Shown: positions 30,712 to 38,122 of the stretch, piece by piece | Layout: each line of letters starts with the position of its first letter | Position numbering within the stretch: position 1 is the first letter of the stretch | Assembly (NCBI GenBank): GCA_035689185.1 | Contig: DASSLY010000049.1 | Coordinates: 1-38,122 of the forward strand | Source of the DNA: DASSLY01 sp035689185 | GTDB lineage: Bacteria > Actinomycetota > Actinomycetes > Actinomycetales > Dermatophilaceae | Reading direction: 5' to 3' | DNA length: 38,122 nucleotides | Made by a program: the position numbers and the translations under genes | The notes under the pieces: generated by a model | What the model was told of the DNA's origin: nothing | The model's database searches: none | Seen by the model: only the letters and a program-made list of their open reading frames with translations

Positions 30712-31125
30712 TCAGGCCGGCTGGATCAGCTCGACGAGCACTCCGCCCACGTCCTTGGGGTGGACGAAGTTCACGTGGCTGCCCGCGGTGCCGCGGCGCG
30801 CGACGTCATACAGGATCCGCAGGCCACGGTCGCGCAGCGTCGCGGCCGCAGCCTCGACGTCCTCGACCCGGTAGGCGACCTGCTGCACCCCCGGCCCGGA
30901 CCGGTCGAGGAACTTCGCGATCGGGGAATGCGGCCCAAGCGGTGCGAGCAGCTGCACGAACCCACCCGACTCGCCGACCGCCATCATCGCCTCGCGGACC
31001 CCCTGCTCCTCGTTGACCTCCTCGTGCGCCAGGCGCATCCCGAAGGTCTCGGTGTAGAAGGCGATCGCGTCGTCCAGGTCCGCCACGGCCACGCCGACGT
31101 GGTCGATCGCTGTGAACAGGCTCAT
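30712..31125 (-). CDS. mce: Methylmalonyl-CoA epimerase
   Basis: This 137-aa protein of the glyoxalase/VOC fold interconverts (S)- and (R)-methylmalonyl-CoA. Two beta-alpha-beta-beta-beta units are visible, from IDHVGVAVADLDDAI and from QQVAYRVEDVEAAA. Expected metal ligands present are H9, Q58 (FVQLL) and E132 (VLVELI). The usual His-His pair at the start of the second unit reads Q81-Q82. The start ATG 31125 gives MSLFTAIDHVGVA and is 7 nt from TAGGCT on the minus strand. It is divergent from the thiolase gene. Confidence 0.9.
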   Translation of the reverse strand: MSLFTAIDHVGVAVADLDDAIAFYTETFGMRLAHEEVNEEQGVREAMMAVGESGGFVQLLAPLGPHSPIAKFLDRSGPGVQQVAYRVEDVEAAAATLRDRGLRILYDVARRGTAGSHVNFVHPKDVGGVLVELIQPA

Positions 31126-31132
31126 GACCGAA

Positions 31133-31142
31133 AGCCTAGAGT
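31133..31142. promoter_or_regulatory. Shared divergent -10 elements of epimerase and thiolase genes
   Basis: Ten bases, AGCCTAGAGT, hold TAGGCT on the minus strand (7 nt before the epimerase ATG) and TAGAGT on the plus strand (about 35 nt before the thiolase ATG). The two hexamers overlap by TA, around the palindrome CTAG. This is the symmetric -10 arrangement of bidirectional promoters. Confidence 0.55.
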
Positions 31143-31176
31143 GAAGGGCAACCCCCCAACCATGTCGGAGGTCCCC

Positions 31177-32376
31177 ATGAGCACAACCGGCCGAAGCGTC
31201 ATCGTTGCCGGCGCCCGCACCCCCATCGGCCGGCTGCTCGGCTCGCTGAAGGATCTGTCCGCAGCCGACCTCGGCGCGGTCGCCATCCGTGGCGCCCTGG
31301 ACCGGGCCGGCGTGGCGCCGGACCAGGTCGAGTACGTGATCATGGGCCAGGTCCTCACCGCCGGGGTGGGCCAGATCCCGGCCCGCCAGGCCGCGGTCAA
31401 GGCCGGGATCCCGATGACCGTCCCGGCGCTGACCGTCGACAAGGTCTGCCTGTCCGGCCTTGTCGCGATCGCCCTGGCCGACCAGCTGGTCCGCGCGGGG
31501 GAGTTCGAGGTCGTCGTCGCGGGCGGCCAGGAGTCGATGACCCGCGCCCCGCACCTGCTGCCCGGCAGCCGGGAGGGGTTCAAGTACGGCGACGTCCAGC
31601 TGCGCGACCACATGGCAGCCGACGGGCTGTGGGACGTCTTCACCGACCAGTCCATGGGCGTGCTCACCGAGCAGGGCAACACCGCTGAGCGGGCATTCAC
31701 CCGGGAGGCACAGGACGCGTTCGCCGCCCGCAGCCACCACCTGGCCGCCCGGGCGTGGAAGGACGGGCTGTTCGACGACGAGGTCGTCCCGGTCGCGGTC
31801 CCCCAGCGCCGGGGAGAGCCGGTGGAGTTCCGCGCCGACGAGGGCGTCCGCGCCGACACCACGGTGGAGAGCCTGTCCCGGCTGAAGCCGGCGTTCCGGC
31901 CCGACGGGACGATCACCGCCGGCTCGTCCTCCCAGATCTCCGACGGCGCCGCGGCGGTCGTGGTGATGAGCCGCGCCAAGGCGGAGGCGCTGGGCCTGCC
32001 CTGGCTGGCGGAAATCGGCGCCCACGGCATGGTCGCCGGCCCGGACTCCAACCTGCACGGCCAGCCGGCCCGCGCGATCGCGCGGGCGTGCGAGCGGGAG
32101 GGCCTGGTCCCGGCGGACCTCGACCTGGTCGAGGTCAACGAGGCGTTCGCCGCGATCGGCCTGGACACCATTCGCGAGCTCGGTCTGGACCCCGACCGGG
32201 TCAACGTCAACGGCGGGGCGATCGCCCTGGGTCACCCGATCGGCATGTCCGGGGCGCGGATCATCCTGCACTTGGCCCTGGAGCTGGCCCGCCGCGGCGG
32301 CGGGACCGGCGCCGCGGCGCTGTGCGGCGGCGGCGGGCAGGGCGACGCCCTGCTGCTGCACATTCCGGCGCGCTGA
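31177..32376 (+). CDS. Acetyl-CoA acetyltransferase (thiolase)
   Basis: This 399-aa thiolase condenses or cleaves acetoacetyl-CoA-type substrates. The catalytic set is complete: C91 (DKVCLSGL), H353 (GGAIALGHPIG) and C383 (ALCGGGGQGDA). Its length is that of biosynthetic thiolases and it corresponds in position to Rv1323 (fadA4) of M. tuberculosis. ATG 31177 is chosen because GGAGG lies 5 nt upstream; the earlier ATG at 31162 lacks one. meaB starts 8 nt after the stop. Confidence 0.95.
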   Translation: MSTTGRSVIVAGARTPIGRLLGSLKDLSAADLGAVAIRGALDRAGVAPDQVEYVIMGQVLTAGVGQIPARQAAVKAGIPMTVPALTVDKVCLSGLVAIALADQLVRAGEFEVVVAGGQESMTRAPHLLPGSREGFKYGDVQLRDHMAADGLWDVFTDQSMGVLTEQGNTAERAFTREAQDAFAARSHHLAARAWKDGLFDDEVVPVAVPQRRGEPVEFRADEGVRADTTVESLSRLKPAFRPDGTITAGSSSQISDGAAAVVVMSRAKAEALGLPWLAEIGAHGMVAGPDSNLHGQPARAIARACEREGLVPADLDLVEVNEAFAAIGLDTIRELGLDPDRVNVNGGAIALGHPIGMSGARIILHLALELARRGGGTGAAALCGGGGQGDALLLHIPAR

Positions 32377-32384
32377 CGGCCCGT

Positions 32385-33347
32385 ATGCCGGCCGCGCACC
32401 TCGACGTCGACGCGCTGGTAGCTGCGGCGCGCGCCGGCTCACCGCGGGCGGTGGCCCGCCTGGTCAGCCTGGTCGAGCGGGCCGACCCGGCGCTGCCGGC
32501 TGTCATGGCCGCGCTCGCCCCCCACACCGGCTCGGCCCGCGTGGTCGGGCTGACCGGCAGCCCGGGGGTGGGCAAGTCGACCGTCGCCGGCGCCCTGGTC
32601 ACCGCATACCGGGGCAGGGGCCTGCGCGTCGGGGTGCTGGCAGTGGACCCGAGCTCGCCGTTCTCCGGCGGCGCGCTGCTCGGGGACCGGGTGCGGATGC
32701 AGGAGCATGCGCTGGACACACAGGTCTACATCCGCTCGATGGCCAGTCGCGGCCATCTCGGCGGCCTCGCCTGGAGCACGCCGCAGGCGCTGCGGGTGCT
32801 GGACGGTGCCGGCTGCGAGGTGGTGCTGCTGGAGACGGTCGGGGTCGGGCAGAGCGAGGTCGAGGTCGCCGGGCTCGCCGACACGACGGTCGTGCTGCTG
32901 GCGCCCGGGATGGGCGACGGCATCCAGGCGGCCAAGGCCGGGATCCTCGAGGTCGGCGACGTGTTCGTGGTGAACAAGGCCGACCGGGAGGGCGCCGCTG
33001 CCACGGCGCGGGAGATCCGGGCCATGATCAGCCTCGGTGACCGCAGCGAGCCGGGGCTGTGGCGGCCACCGGTGCTGCAGACGGAGGCCGCGCGGAACCA
33101 GGGCATCGACGAACTCGTCGACGCGCTGGCGGCCCACCGGGCCTGGATGGCCGAGCGCGGCGTGCTGCACCACCGTCGGGTCCGCCGTGCCGCCGGGGAG
33201 ATCGAGGCCATCGCCTTGGCCCGGCTGCGCCACCGGATGGCGCACCCCGAGCACGGCGCGGCGCTGGACGACCTGGCCGGCGCCGTCGTCGACGGCCGCA
33301 CCGACCCCTACGCCGCCGCCGAACGGCTGATCGGCGCGCTCGGCTGA
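32385..33347 (+). CDS. meaB: MeaB/ArgK-type GTPase chaperone of B12 mutases
   Basis: This 320-aa P-loop GTPase guards loading and repair of adenosylcobalamin in acyl-CoA mutases. Motifs: P-loop GSPGVGKS (58-65), VDPSSPFSGGALLGDRVRM (switch region), ETVGVGQSE, NKAD for guanine, and a C-terminal dimerisation arm (AGEIEAIALARLRHRM). ATG 32385 fits the family start. It lies in a run with the thiolase; the mutase itself lies 3 kb downstream and the adenosyltransferase 11 kb upstream, both in this window. Confidence 0.94.
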   Translation: MPAAHLDVDALVAAARAGSPRAVARLVSLVERADPALPAVMAALAPHTGSARVVGLTGSPGVGKSTVAGALVTAYRGRGLRVGVLAVDPSSPFSGGALLGDRVRMQEHALDTQVYIRSMASRGHLGGLAWSTPQALRVLDGAGCEVVLLETVGVGQSEVEVAGLADTTVVLLAPGMGDGIQAAKAGILEVGDVFVVNKADREGAAATAREIRAMISLGDRSEPGLWRPPVLQTEAARNQGIDELVDALAAHRAWMAERGVLHHRRVRRAAGEIEAIALARLRHRMAHPEHGAALDDLAGAVVDGRTDPYAAAERLIGALG

Positions 33348-33348
33348 G

Positions 33349-34215
33349 CTAGACCGCGGGAGCCGGCTCGCCCTGCAGCTTCTTGTAGGTGTAGGTCTGG
33401 GCCAGGATCGTGACCGGGATGGTGACCAGGTAGCCCAGGCCGCAGGTGACCGAGGCGATGACGCTGCCGACCAGGCTCAGCAGGAAGAAGATGAGCACGG
33501 GGCCGAGGTGTGCCATCGCGAACTGGACCCCGGCCCTGATCGCGTCCACGCCGCCCAGCTTCTTGTCCACGACGAAGAACATGACGAACTGGGTGAGGAA
33601 CCCGACGATGATGGCCGGCAGGTAGCACAGGAACGCGCCGATGGCTGTGGCGACGCCGATCAGGAGCGCGGCCACGAGCACGGGACCGAGCTGGTCGGTG
33701 GAGAACAGGTCCTTCAGCTCGACCTTGCGGCCATCCCAGATCGCCAGGGCGCCGCGGATGATGCCGGCCTGGGCAATAGCGAACAGGACGAACAGGACCA
33801 GCGCGATGAGCGCGCCGCTGAGCAAGAGCGCCACGGCGCCACCGGTGCCCACGGTGCCGTCGGGACGGCCGGACACCCCGGCGATGCCGATGGCGAAGAC
33901 GGCCCAGATGCCGGTGACGACGATGATGGCCACCAGGTAGGCCAGCGCCCCCAGCAGGATGACGCCGATGTGCTGGACGAACTTGGCCCAACCCCAGGAG
34001 AACGCGTCCACCCCGCTGTAGTCGCCGGTGTCAAAGTTCAGCGACCGTTGCGGCGGCCCTGCTGGCGGCGGCGGGGGAGCGCTGCCGTAGGACGGTGGCG
34101 GCGGGGGAGCGCTGCCGTACGAGGGGGGTGGCGGGGGCGGGGGCGGCTGGGCCGGCACGGGCCCGTCGACCGGGGGAGGCGTGGACTCTGAGGGCGGCGG
34201 CTGGTCTGTGCTCAC
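33349..34215 (-). CDS. Integral membrane protein with Pro/Tyr-rich N-terminus
   Basis: This 288-aa protein has a low-complexity N-terminus (1-60) made of Pro runs and repeated PPPSYGSAP units, mirrored by a DNA repeat at about 34068-34125. Then come about six hydrophobic segments with loops such as WDGRKVELKDLFSTDQLG and VDKKLGGVDAIRAGVQFA. This resembles the family of actinobacterial DUF-type polytopic proteins related to glycerophosphodiester-phosphodiesterase membrane domains; function unknown. GTG 34215 (start VSTDQPPPSE) is preferred over upstream in-frame starts that run across the promoter of the divergent gene. On the minus strand TACGCT (34260-34265) is a possible -10. Confidence 0.75.
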   Translation of the reverse strand: MSTDQPPPSESTPPPVDGPVPAQPPPPPPPPSYGSAPPPPPSYGSAPPPPPAGPPQRSLNFDTGDYSGVDAFSWGWAKFVQHIGVILLGALAYLVAIIVVTGIWAVFAIGIAGVSGRPDGTVGTGGAVALLLSGALIALVLFVLFAIAQAGIIRGALAIWDGRKVELKDLFSTDQLGPVLVAALLIGVATAIGAFLCYLPAIIVGFLTQFVMFFVVDKKLGGVDAIRAGVQFAMAHLGPVLIFFLLSLVGSVIASVTCGLGYLVTIPVTILAQTYTYKKLQGEPAPAV

Positions 34216-34332
34216 GACTGGCTCGACTTTCGCGCGAGGGCTGGTGCCTGTCCGGCCGCAGCGTACCGAGACGGCCAGCCGAGCGTCCCGTGCGCCACGC
34301 GAAAACCTGGTGCAGCGCCGGCCACGGGTGCC

Positions 34333-34338
34333 TACGTT
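34333..34338 (+). promoter_or_regulatory. -10 element of the tandem GNAT gene (leaderless)
   Basis: TACGTT lies 6 nt before the GTG at 34345, which has no SD. Confidence 0.5.
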
Positions 34339-34344
34339 GAGCAG

Positions 34345-35358
34345 GTGCCGCATCGCCTGAGCTGCCGCGAGATCGACATCCACGACGACGAGCAGTTCCA
34401 GCGGCACTGGGAACTCGTCACCGAGGCCGAGTCGTTCGAGCGCCCCCACCACACGCCGATCACCATGGCCGCCCTACGCACCATCGTCCGGGCCGCCGAC
34501 AGGTCGGTGGACCGGCAGGCATGGGCGGCTTTCGACGGCGAGTCCATGGTCGGAGCCGGCTGGGCGGAGCTGTTCCTGCTCGACAACACCTCGATGGCCT
34601 GGCTCACCGTCAATGTGGTTCCGGCACTGCGCCGGCGCGGCATCGGCTCCGCGCTGTGCGCGGCCATGGTCGAGGACGCCAAGGCCAGGGGCCGCACCAT
34701 CATGCTGGGCGGCACGGCCTACCCCCCCGAGGCGCGAGCGGACCACCCCTACCGCCGTTTCGCGGAGTCCCAGGGCTTCACCCTGGCCAACACCGAGGTG
34801 CACCGGGTGCTCGACCTGCCGGTCGACGAGGAGTTCCTGGGCGAGCTGGTCAGGGAGTCGGCCGTCCACCACCCGGCATACCAGGTCCGCCACTTCGCCG
34901 GCCGGCTGCCGGACGAGCTGCTGCCCTCCTACTGCGCGCTGCAGAACCAGCTCGCGGTCGACGCGCCGACCGGTGAGATGGAGTTCGAGGCGGAACGGCT
35001 GACCCCGGAGGTTCTGCTCGAGCAGCAGGAGGTGCGAGCACGCGCCGGGCAGAGTCAGCTCAGTGCCCTCGCCGTCACCGCGGCTGGCGAGGTGGTCGCG
35101 TACAACGACCTCGTCGTCCCTGCGGACGAGCCGGGCGTCGTGCACCAGTGGGGGACCCTGGTGCACCGCGACCACCGGGGCCACCGTCTCGGCATGGCGG
35201 TCAAGGCGCGCAACCTGCTGGAGCTGCAGCACGCGCACCCGGACCGCAAGCGGGTCCACACCGGAAACGCCGAGGTGAACCGGTGGATGGTCGACATCAA
35301 CGAGCGGCTGGGATTCCGGCCGGTCGAGCTGTTCGCCGAGTTCCAGCGCAAGCTGTGA
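34345..35358 (+). CDS. Tandem GNAT-domain N-acetyltransferase
   Basis: This 337-aa protein carries two GNAT folds. The first acetyl-CoA loop is VNVVPALRRRGIGSALC (about 89-105) and the second is LVHRDHRGHRLGMAVKAR (about 272-289). Only the first has a full R/QxxGxG/A motif; in the second it reads RGHRLG, also acceptable. Such pairs occur in mycothiol synthase and in eis-like proteins, but the specific substrate is unknown. It is separated from the next GNAT gene by 7 nt, so they are probably co-transcribed. Confidence 0.85.
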   Translation: MPHRLSCREIDIHDDEQFQRHWELVTEAESFERPHHTPITMAALRTIVRAADRSVDRQAWAAFDGESMVGAGWAELFLLDNTSMAWLTVNVVPALRRRGIGSALCAAMVEDAKARGRTIMLGGTAYPPEARADHPYRRFAESQGFTLANTEVHRVLDLPVDEEFLGELVRESAVHHPAYQVRHFAGRLPDELLPSYCALQNQLAVDAPTGEMEFEAERLTPEVLLEQQEVRARAGQSQLSALAVTAAGEVVAYNDLVVPADEPGVVHQWGTLVHRDHRGHRLGMAVKARNLLELQHAHPDRKRVHTGNAEVNRWMVDINERLGFRPVELFAEFQRKL

Positions 35359-35365
35359 GCCGCTG

Positions 35366-35887
35366 ATGTATGCGGTGCGGCCGGCCCGGCTGGCCGACGC
35401 GGACCGGCTGGGCCGGGTTCACGTCCAGGTGTGGCGCGAGGCATACCGTGGCCACATGCCGGACGCCTACCTGGACGGCCTGGACCCGGCCGAACGCACC
35501 GCGCTCTGGCGGACCCGGCTGGAGCTGGACGACCCGGACGTCCGGCTGGTCGTCGCCGAGTCGCCGGCCGGCGAGCTCGTCGGCTTCGCCGCCGCCGGCC
35601 CGCCGCAACAGCCGGAGGTGGCCCCGTGGCAGCTGTACGCCATCAACGTGCTGGCCGACCACCACGGGACCGGGGTCGCCGACGAACTGATCGCCGCGGC
35701 GGTCGGCGACCGAGCGGCATACCTGTGGGTTCTGCCGGAGAACGAGCGGGCGCGGGCGTTCTACGCCCGGCACGGGTTCGCCCCCGACGGGGGGAGCCAA
35801 CACGACGAGGAGCTGGGGGTGGACGAGGTGCGGCTGGTCCGCCCGAGCGCTGGACCGCCACGCCCGGTGGAGGCAACGCCTGGCTAG
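35366..35887 (+). CDS. GNAT-family N-acetyltransferase
   Basis: This 173-aa single-domain acetyltransferase starts YAVRPARLADADRLGRVHVQVWREAY, a common opening for the family that is given here in pieces: RPARLADADRL and VHVQVWREAY. The acetyl-CoA loop is VLADHHGTGVADELI, and LPENERARAFYARHGF is motif B. The substrate is unknown. ATG 35366 lies close after the previous stop. The last codons overlap the -10 hexamer of marR. Confidence 0.88.
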   Translation: MYAVRPARLADADRLGRVHVQVWREAYRGHMPDAYLDGLDPAERTALWRTRLELDDPDVRLVVAESPAGELVGFAAAGPPQQPEVAPWQLYAINVLADHHGTGVADELIAAAVGDRAAYLWVLPENERARAFYARHGFAPDGGSQHDEELGVDEVRLVRPSAGPPRPVEATPG

Positions 35888-35890
35888 CCT
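35885..35890 (+). promoter_or_regulatory. -10 element of marR (leaderless)
   Basis: TAGCCT lies 6 nt before the GTG at 35897. It overlaps the stop codon of the GNAT gene. Identical to the wecA hexamer. Confidence 0.5.
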
Positions 35891-35896
35891 GCTGCG

Positions 35897-36412
35897 GTGG
35901 GCACGCAGGTGCGACTCCCGTTCGACCCGATCAGGCGGGCGGCGCAGCTGTGGCAACGGCGGTGGGGGCCGGACTCCCAGGTCCAGGCGATGACCAGTGC
36001 GACCTCCATCATGCGGGTGCAGCAGCTGCTGCTGGCCGACTTCGACGCCGTGGTAGGGCGGCACGGGCTGACCTTCGCCCGCTACGAGGCCCTGGTGCTG
36101 CTCGCCTTCAGCCGGCAGCAGCAGCTGCCGATGAGCAAGATCGGCCAGCGCCTGATGGTGCACCCGACCTCGGCGACCAACATCATCCAGCGGCTGGACG
36201 CGCAAGGCTTCGTGCGGCGCACCCCCAACCCGGCCGACGGCCGGGGCACGCTGGCCCAGATCACCGACCGCGGGCTAGAGGTGATGGAAGCGGCCACGGC
36301 TGACCTGGTGGCCGGCGGGTTCGGCCTGTCGATGCTCACCCGGGCCGAGCACGACCAGCTGTTCGCGCTGCTGCGCAAGGTGCGCGCCTCGACCGACGAC
36401 TTCCCCGAGTGA
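35897..36412 (+). CDS. MarR-family transcriptional regulator
   Basis: This 171-aa winged-helix regulator has the MarR layout: dimerisation helices at both ends and a central wHTH (about 60-125) with LTFARYEALVLLA, IGQRLMVHPTSATNIIQRLDAQGFV as recognition region (in pieces) and the wing PNPADGRGTLAQIT, which bears the family DxR. MarR proteins usually repress nearby genes and release DNA on binding a small ligand, here possibly an acyl-CoA. A TTGA-N4-TCAA dyad lies in the gap to the mutase gene. Confidence 0.9.
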   Translation: MGTQVRLPFDPIRRAAQLWQRRWGPDSQVQAMTSATSIMRVQQLLLADFDAVVGRHGLTFARYEALVLLAFSRQQQLPMSKIGQRLMVHPTSATNIIQRLDAQGFVRRTPNPADGRGTLAQITDRGLEVMEAATADLVAGGFGLSMLTRAEHDQLFALLRKVRASTDDFPE

Positions 36413-36512
36413 GCGCCCCCTCCCTCCCACCGGACACCGCCGCGGCCGCATCTCGGCTCCGTTTGAACGATCAACGGCGGCGGAAGCGGTGTCCGGTCGG
36501 AGGAGGGGGCGC
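36413..36512. repeat. Long inverted repeat between marR and the mutase gene
   Basis: The left arm (36413-36440) and right arm (36486-36512) are near-perfect complements: an 11-bp block (GCGCCCCCTCC) and a 12-bp block (ACCGGACACCGC) match exactly, separated by a small mismatch. The 45-nt centre holds a TTGA-N4-TCAA dyad. It can act as a two-way terminator or cruciform, and may also hold the operator. Confidence 0.8.
36463..36474. promoter_or_regulatory. Candidate MarR operator
   Basis: TTGAACGATCAA has TTGA half-sites 4 nt apart, the type of dyad bound by many MarR proteins. It lies at the centre of the long inverted repeat, about 45 bp upstream of the mutase -35. Assignment to the adjacent marR product is inference. 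Confidence 0.5.
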
Positions 36513-36516
36513 ACCG

Positions 36517-36546
36517 GTGACAGATAGTTGGACGTCCACGTAACCT
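36517..36546 (+). promoter_or_regulatory. Promoter of the mutase gene (leaderless)
   Basis: GTGACA (36517-36522), 18 nt, then TAACCT (36541-36546) form a good housekeeping promoter. The ATG at 36553 follows after 6 nt, so the mRNA should begin at the start codon. No SD is present. Confidence 0.65.
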
Positions 36547-36552
36547 CGGTGC

Positions 36553-38122
36553 ATGAGCAGCGGTCGCAAGCGCTGGGCGGCCCGGTATGCCGCGGCCCGG
36601 GACGCCGGGCAGGTGCGGGACGCCGACTTCACCACGTTGTCCGGCGTCGAGGTCGACCCAGTGTACGGGCCGCCGGAGGGGGTCGCCGACCCGCGTATGG
36701 AGCGGATCGGCTGGCCGGGGGAGTACCCGTTCACCCGCGGCCTCTACCCGACCGGCTACCGCGGCCGGACCTGGACCATCCGCCAGTTCGCCGGCTTCGG
36801 CAACGCCGAGCAGACCAACCAGCGGTACCGGATGATCCTGGCCCGGGGAGGCGGCGGGCTGTCCGTCGCCTTCGACATGCCCACGCTGATGGGCCGTGAC
36901 TCCGACGACCCGCTGAGCCTGGGCGAGGTCGGCCATTGCGGGGTGGCGATCGACAGCGCCGCGGACATGGAGACGCTGTTCCGCGACATACCGCTGGAGC
37001 AGGTCACCACCTCGATGACCATCTCCGGTCCGGCCGTCCCGATCTTCTGCATGTACCTGGTCGCCGCGGAGCGCCAGGGCGCAGACATCAGCCGGCTGAA
37101 CGGCACCCTGCAGACCGACATCTTCAAGGAGTACATCGCCCAGAAGGAGTGGCTGTTCGCCCCCGAGCCGCACCTTCGCCTGATCGGCGACCTGATGCAG
37201 TACTGCACGGCCACCATCCCGGCATACAAGCCGTTGTCGGTGTCCGGCTACCACATCCGCGAGGCCGGGGCGACCGCCGCGCAGGAGCTGGCGTTCACCC
37301 TGGCCGACGGCTTCGGCTACGTCGAGCTGGGCCTGTCCCGCGGACTGGACGTGGACACGTTCGCCCCCGGGCTCTCCTTCTTCTTCGACAGCCACCTGGA
37401 CTTCTTCGAGGAGATCGCGAAGTTCCGTGCCGCCCGCCGGATCTGGGCGCGCTGGCTGCGGGACGTGTACGGCGCTCGTACGGACAAGGCGCAGTGGTTG
37501 CGGTTCCACACCCAGACCGCCGGCGTGTCGCTGACCGCGCAGCAGCCCTACAACAACGTCGTACGGACGGCCGTCGAGGCGCTGGCCGCCGTACTCGGCG
37601 GGACGAACTCGCTGCACACGAACGCGCTCGACGAGACGCTCGCGCTGCCGACCGAGGAGTCGGCCGAGATCGCGCTGCGCACGCAGTCGGTGCTGATGGA
37701 GGAGGTCGGCGTCACGAACGTCGCCGACCCGCTCGGCGGTTCCTGGTACGTCGAGGCGCTCACCGACCGGATCGAGGCCGAGGCGGAGAAGGTCTTCGCG
37801 AAGATCAGGGACATGTCCACCGACGGCACCATGACGGCCGGCATCCTGCGCGGTATCGAGGACGGCTGGTTCATGTCGGAGATCGCGGACGCCGCGTTCA
37901 CCTACCAGCAGCAACTGGAGAAGGGCGAGAAGCGGATCGTCGGGGTCAACGTGCACACCGGCACGGTCGCCAAGGACCTGGAGATCCTCCGGGTCTCGCA
38001 CGAGGTCGAGGTCCAGCAGGTCCGGCTGCTGGCCGAGCGGAAGGCCGGCCGGGACGAGGACGCCGTGCGGTCCGCGATCGAGCGGATGGTCGAGGTCTCC
38101 CGCACCGACGGCAACATGATCG
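36553..38122 (+). CDS. icmA: Acyl-CoA mutase large subunit, isobutyryl-CoA mutase-like (partial, 3' end missing)
   Basis: This B12-dependent mutase large subunit rearranges the carbon skeleton of an acyl-CoA. 523 codons are present and the frame is open at the window end. Family segments: FTRGLYPTGYRGRTWTIRQFAGFGNAEQTN (in parts, 60-89), GLSVAFDMPTLMGRDSDDP and VLGGTNSLHTNALDE. Two substrate-pocket residues are Phe79 (RQFAGF) and Gln197 (IAQKEW). From memory, IcmA has Phe and Gln there, while methylmalonyl-CoA mutase has Tyr and Arg. Hence isobutyryl-/n-butyryl-CoA is the likelier substrate. No B12-binding domain is seen; in ICM it sits on a separate small subunit. Codon choice shifts after about 37440. 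Confidence 0.88.
   Translation, partial: MSSGRKRWAARYAAARDAGQVRDADFTTLSGVEVDPVYGPPEGVADPRMERIGWPGEYPFTRGLYPTGYRGRTWTIRQFAGFGNAEQTNQRYRMILARGGGGLSVAFDMPTLMGRDSDDPLSLGEVGHCGVAIDSAADMETLFRDIPLEQVTTSMTISGPAVPIFCMYLVAAERQGADISRLNGTLQTDIFKEYIAQKEWLFAPEPHLRLIGDLMQYCTATIPAYKPLSVSGYHIREAGATAAQELAFTLADGFGYVELGLSRGLDVDTFAPGLSFFFDSHLDFFEEIAKFRAARRIWARWLRDVYGARTDKAQWLRFHTQTAGVSLTAQQPYNNVVRTAVEALAAVLGGTNSLHTNALDETLALPTEESAEIALRTQSVLMEEVGVTNVADPLGGSWYVEALTDRIEAEAEKVFAKIRDMSTDGTMTAGILRGIEDGWFMSEIADAAFTYQQQLEKGEKRIVGVNVHTGTVAKDLEILRVSHEVEVQQVRLLAERKAGRDEDAVRSAIERMVEVSRTDGNMI

Noticed and set aside
36425..36440. Right-hand arm of the marR inverted repeat as evidence of an insertion sequence
   Set aside because: The arms enclose only 45 nt without a transposase, and no target duplication is visible.

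Overview
The window is very G+C-rich and reads as a chromosomal piece of an actinobacterium, most likely a Micrococcales member of the Intrasporangiaceae/Ornithinimicrobium kind. The evidence is the gene order lysA–hom–thrC–thrB–rho–rpmE–prfA–prmC–sua5–wecA–atp operon–DUF2550–cobalamin adenosyltransferase–nucS–epimerase–thiolase, the EndoMS/NucS mismatch endonuclease, the long alpha and delta ATP-synthase subunits, and many apparently leaderless genes. The taxonomic call is inference. No rRNA, tRNA, CRISPR array, insertion sequence or prophage gene was seen. No stretch longer than 300 bases lacks a gene.

Layout. Bases 1-4838 hold aspartate-family amino-acid genes (end of lysA, then overlapping hom-thrC-thrB), with a vapBC toxin-antitoxin pair set between lysA and hom. 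Bases 5009-12088 hold rho, rpmE, prfA, prmC, a convergent pentapeptide-repeat gene, the tRNA t6A gene sua5/tsaC and a WecA-type polyprenyl-phosphate sugar-1-phosphate transferase. Bases 12132-20251 hold the complete F1Fo ATP synthase cluster (two AtpI/AtpZ-like genes, then atpB-E-F-H-A-G-D-C). It is preceded by a perfect CRP/GlxR-type palindrome, and a hairpin and three 20-bp repeats separate atpD from atpC. Bases 20266-28930 hold DUF2550, PduO, a STAS protein, a minus-strand nucS-GGT-aminotransferase run, small conserved hypotheticals, an alpha/beta hydrolase and an AI-2E-family membrane protein.

Bases 29069-30651 form a divergent module that I do not recognise as described. A three-helix membrane protein faces a protein made of two copies of a Phd/YefM-like domain. 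Two perfect 16-bp palindromes bracket overlapping divergent -10 elements between them. Bases 30712-38122 hold B12-dependent acyl-CoA metabolism: epimerase, thiolase, MeaB-type GTPase, then (after a membrane protein and two GNAT genes) a MarR regulator and a mutase large subunit cut by the window end. The mutase carries residues typical of isobutyryl-CoA mutase. With the PduO adenosyltransferase, which makes the cofactor, these genes could work together in branched- and odd-chain acyl-CoA breakdown.

Signals that cross gene boundaries: the octamer GTATGCCG (either strand) occurs 20 times, far above what composition predicts, but is absent from most of the ATP-synthase cluster. At least ten genes have a -10-like hexamer 6-8 nt before the start codon, which suggests widespread leaderless transcription. 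Coordinates were read by hand; no database search was possible.
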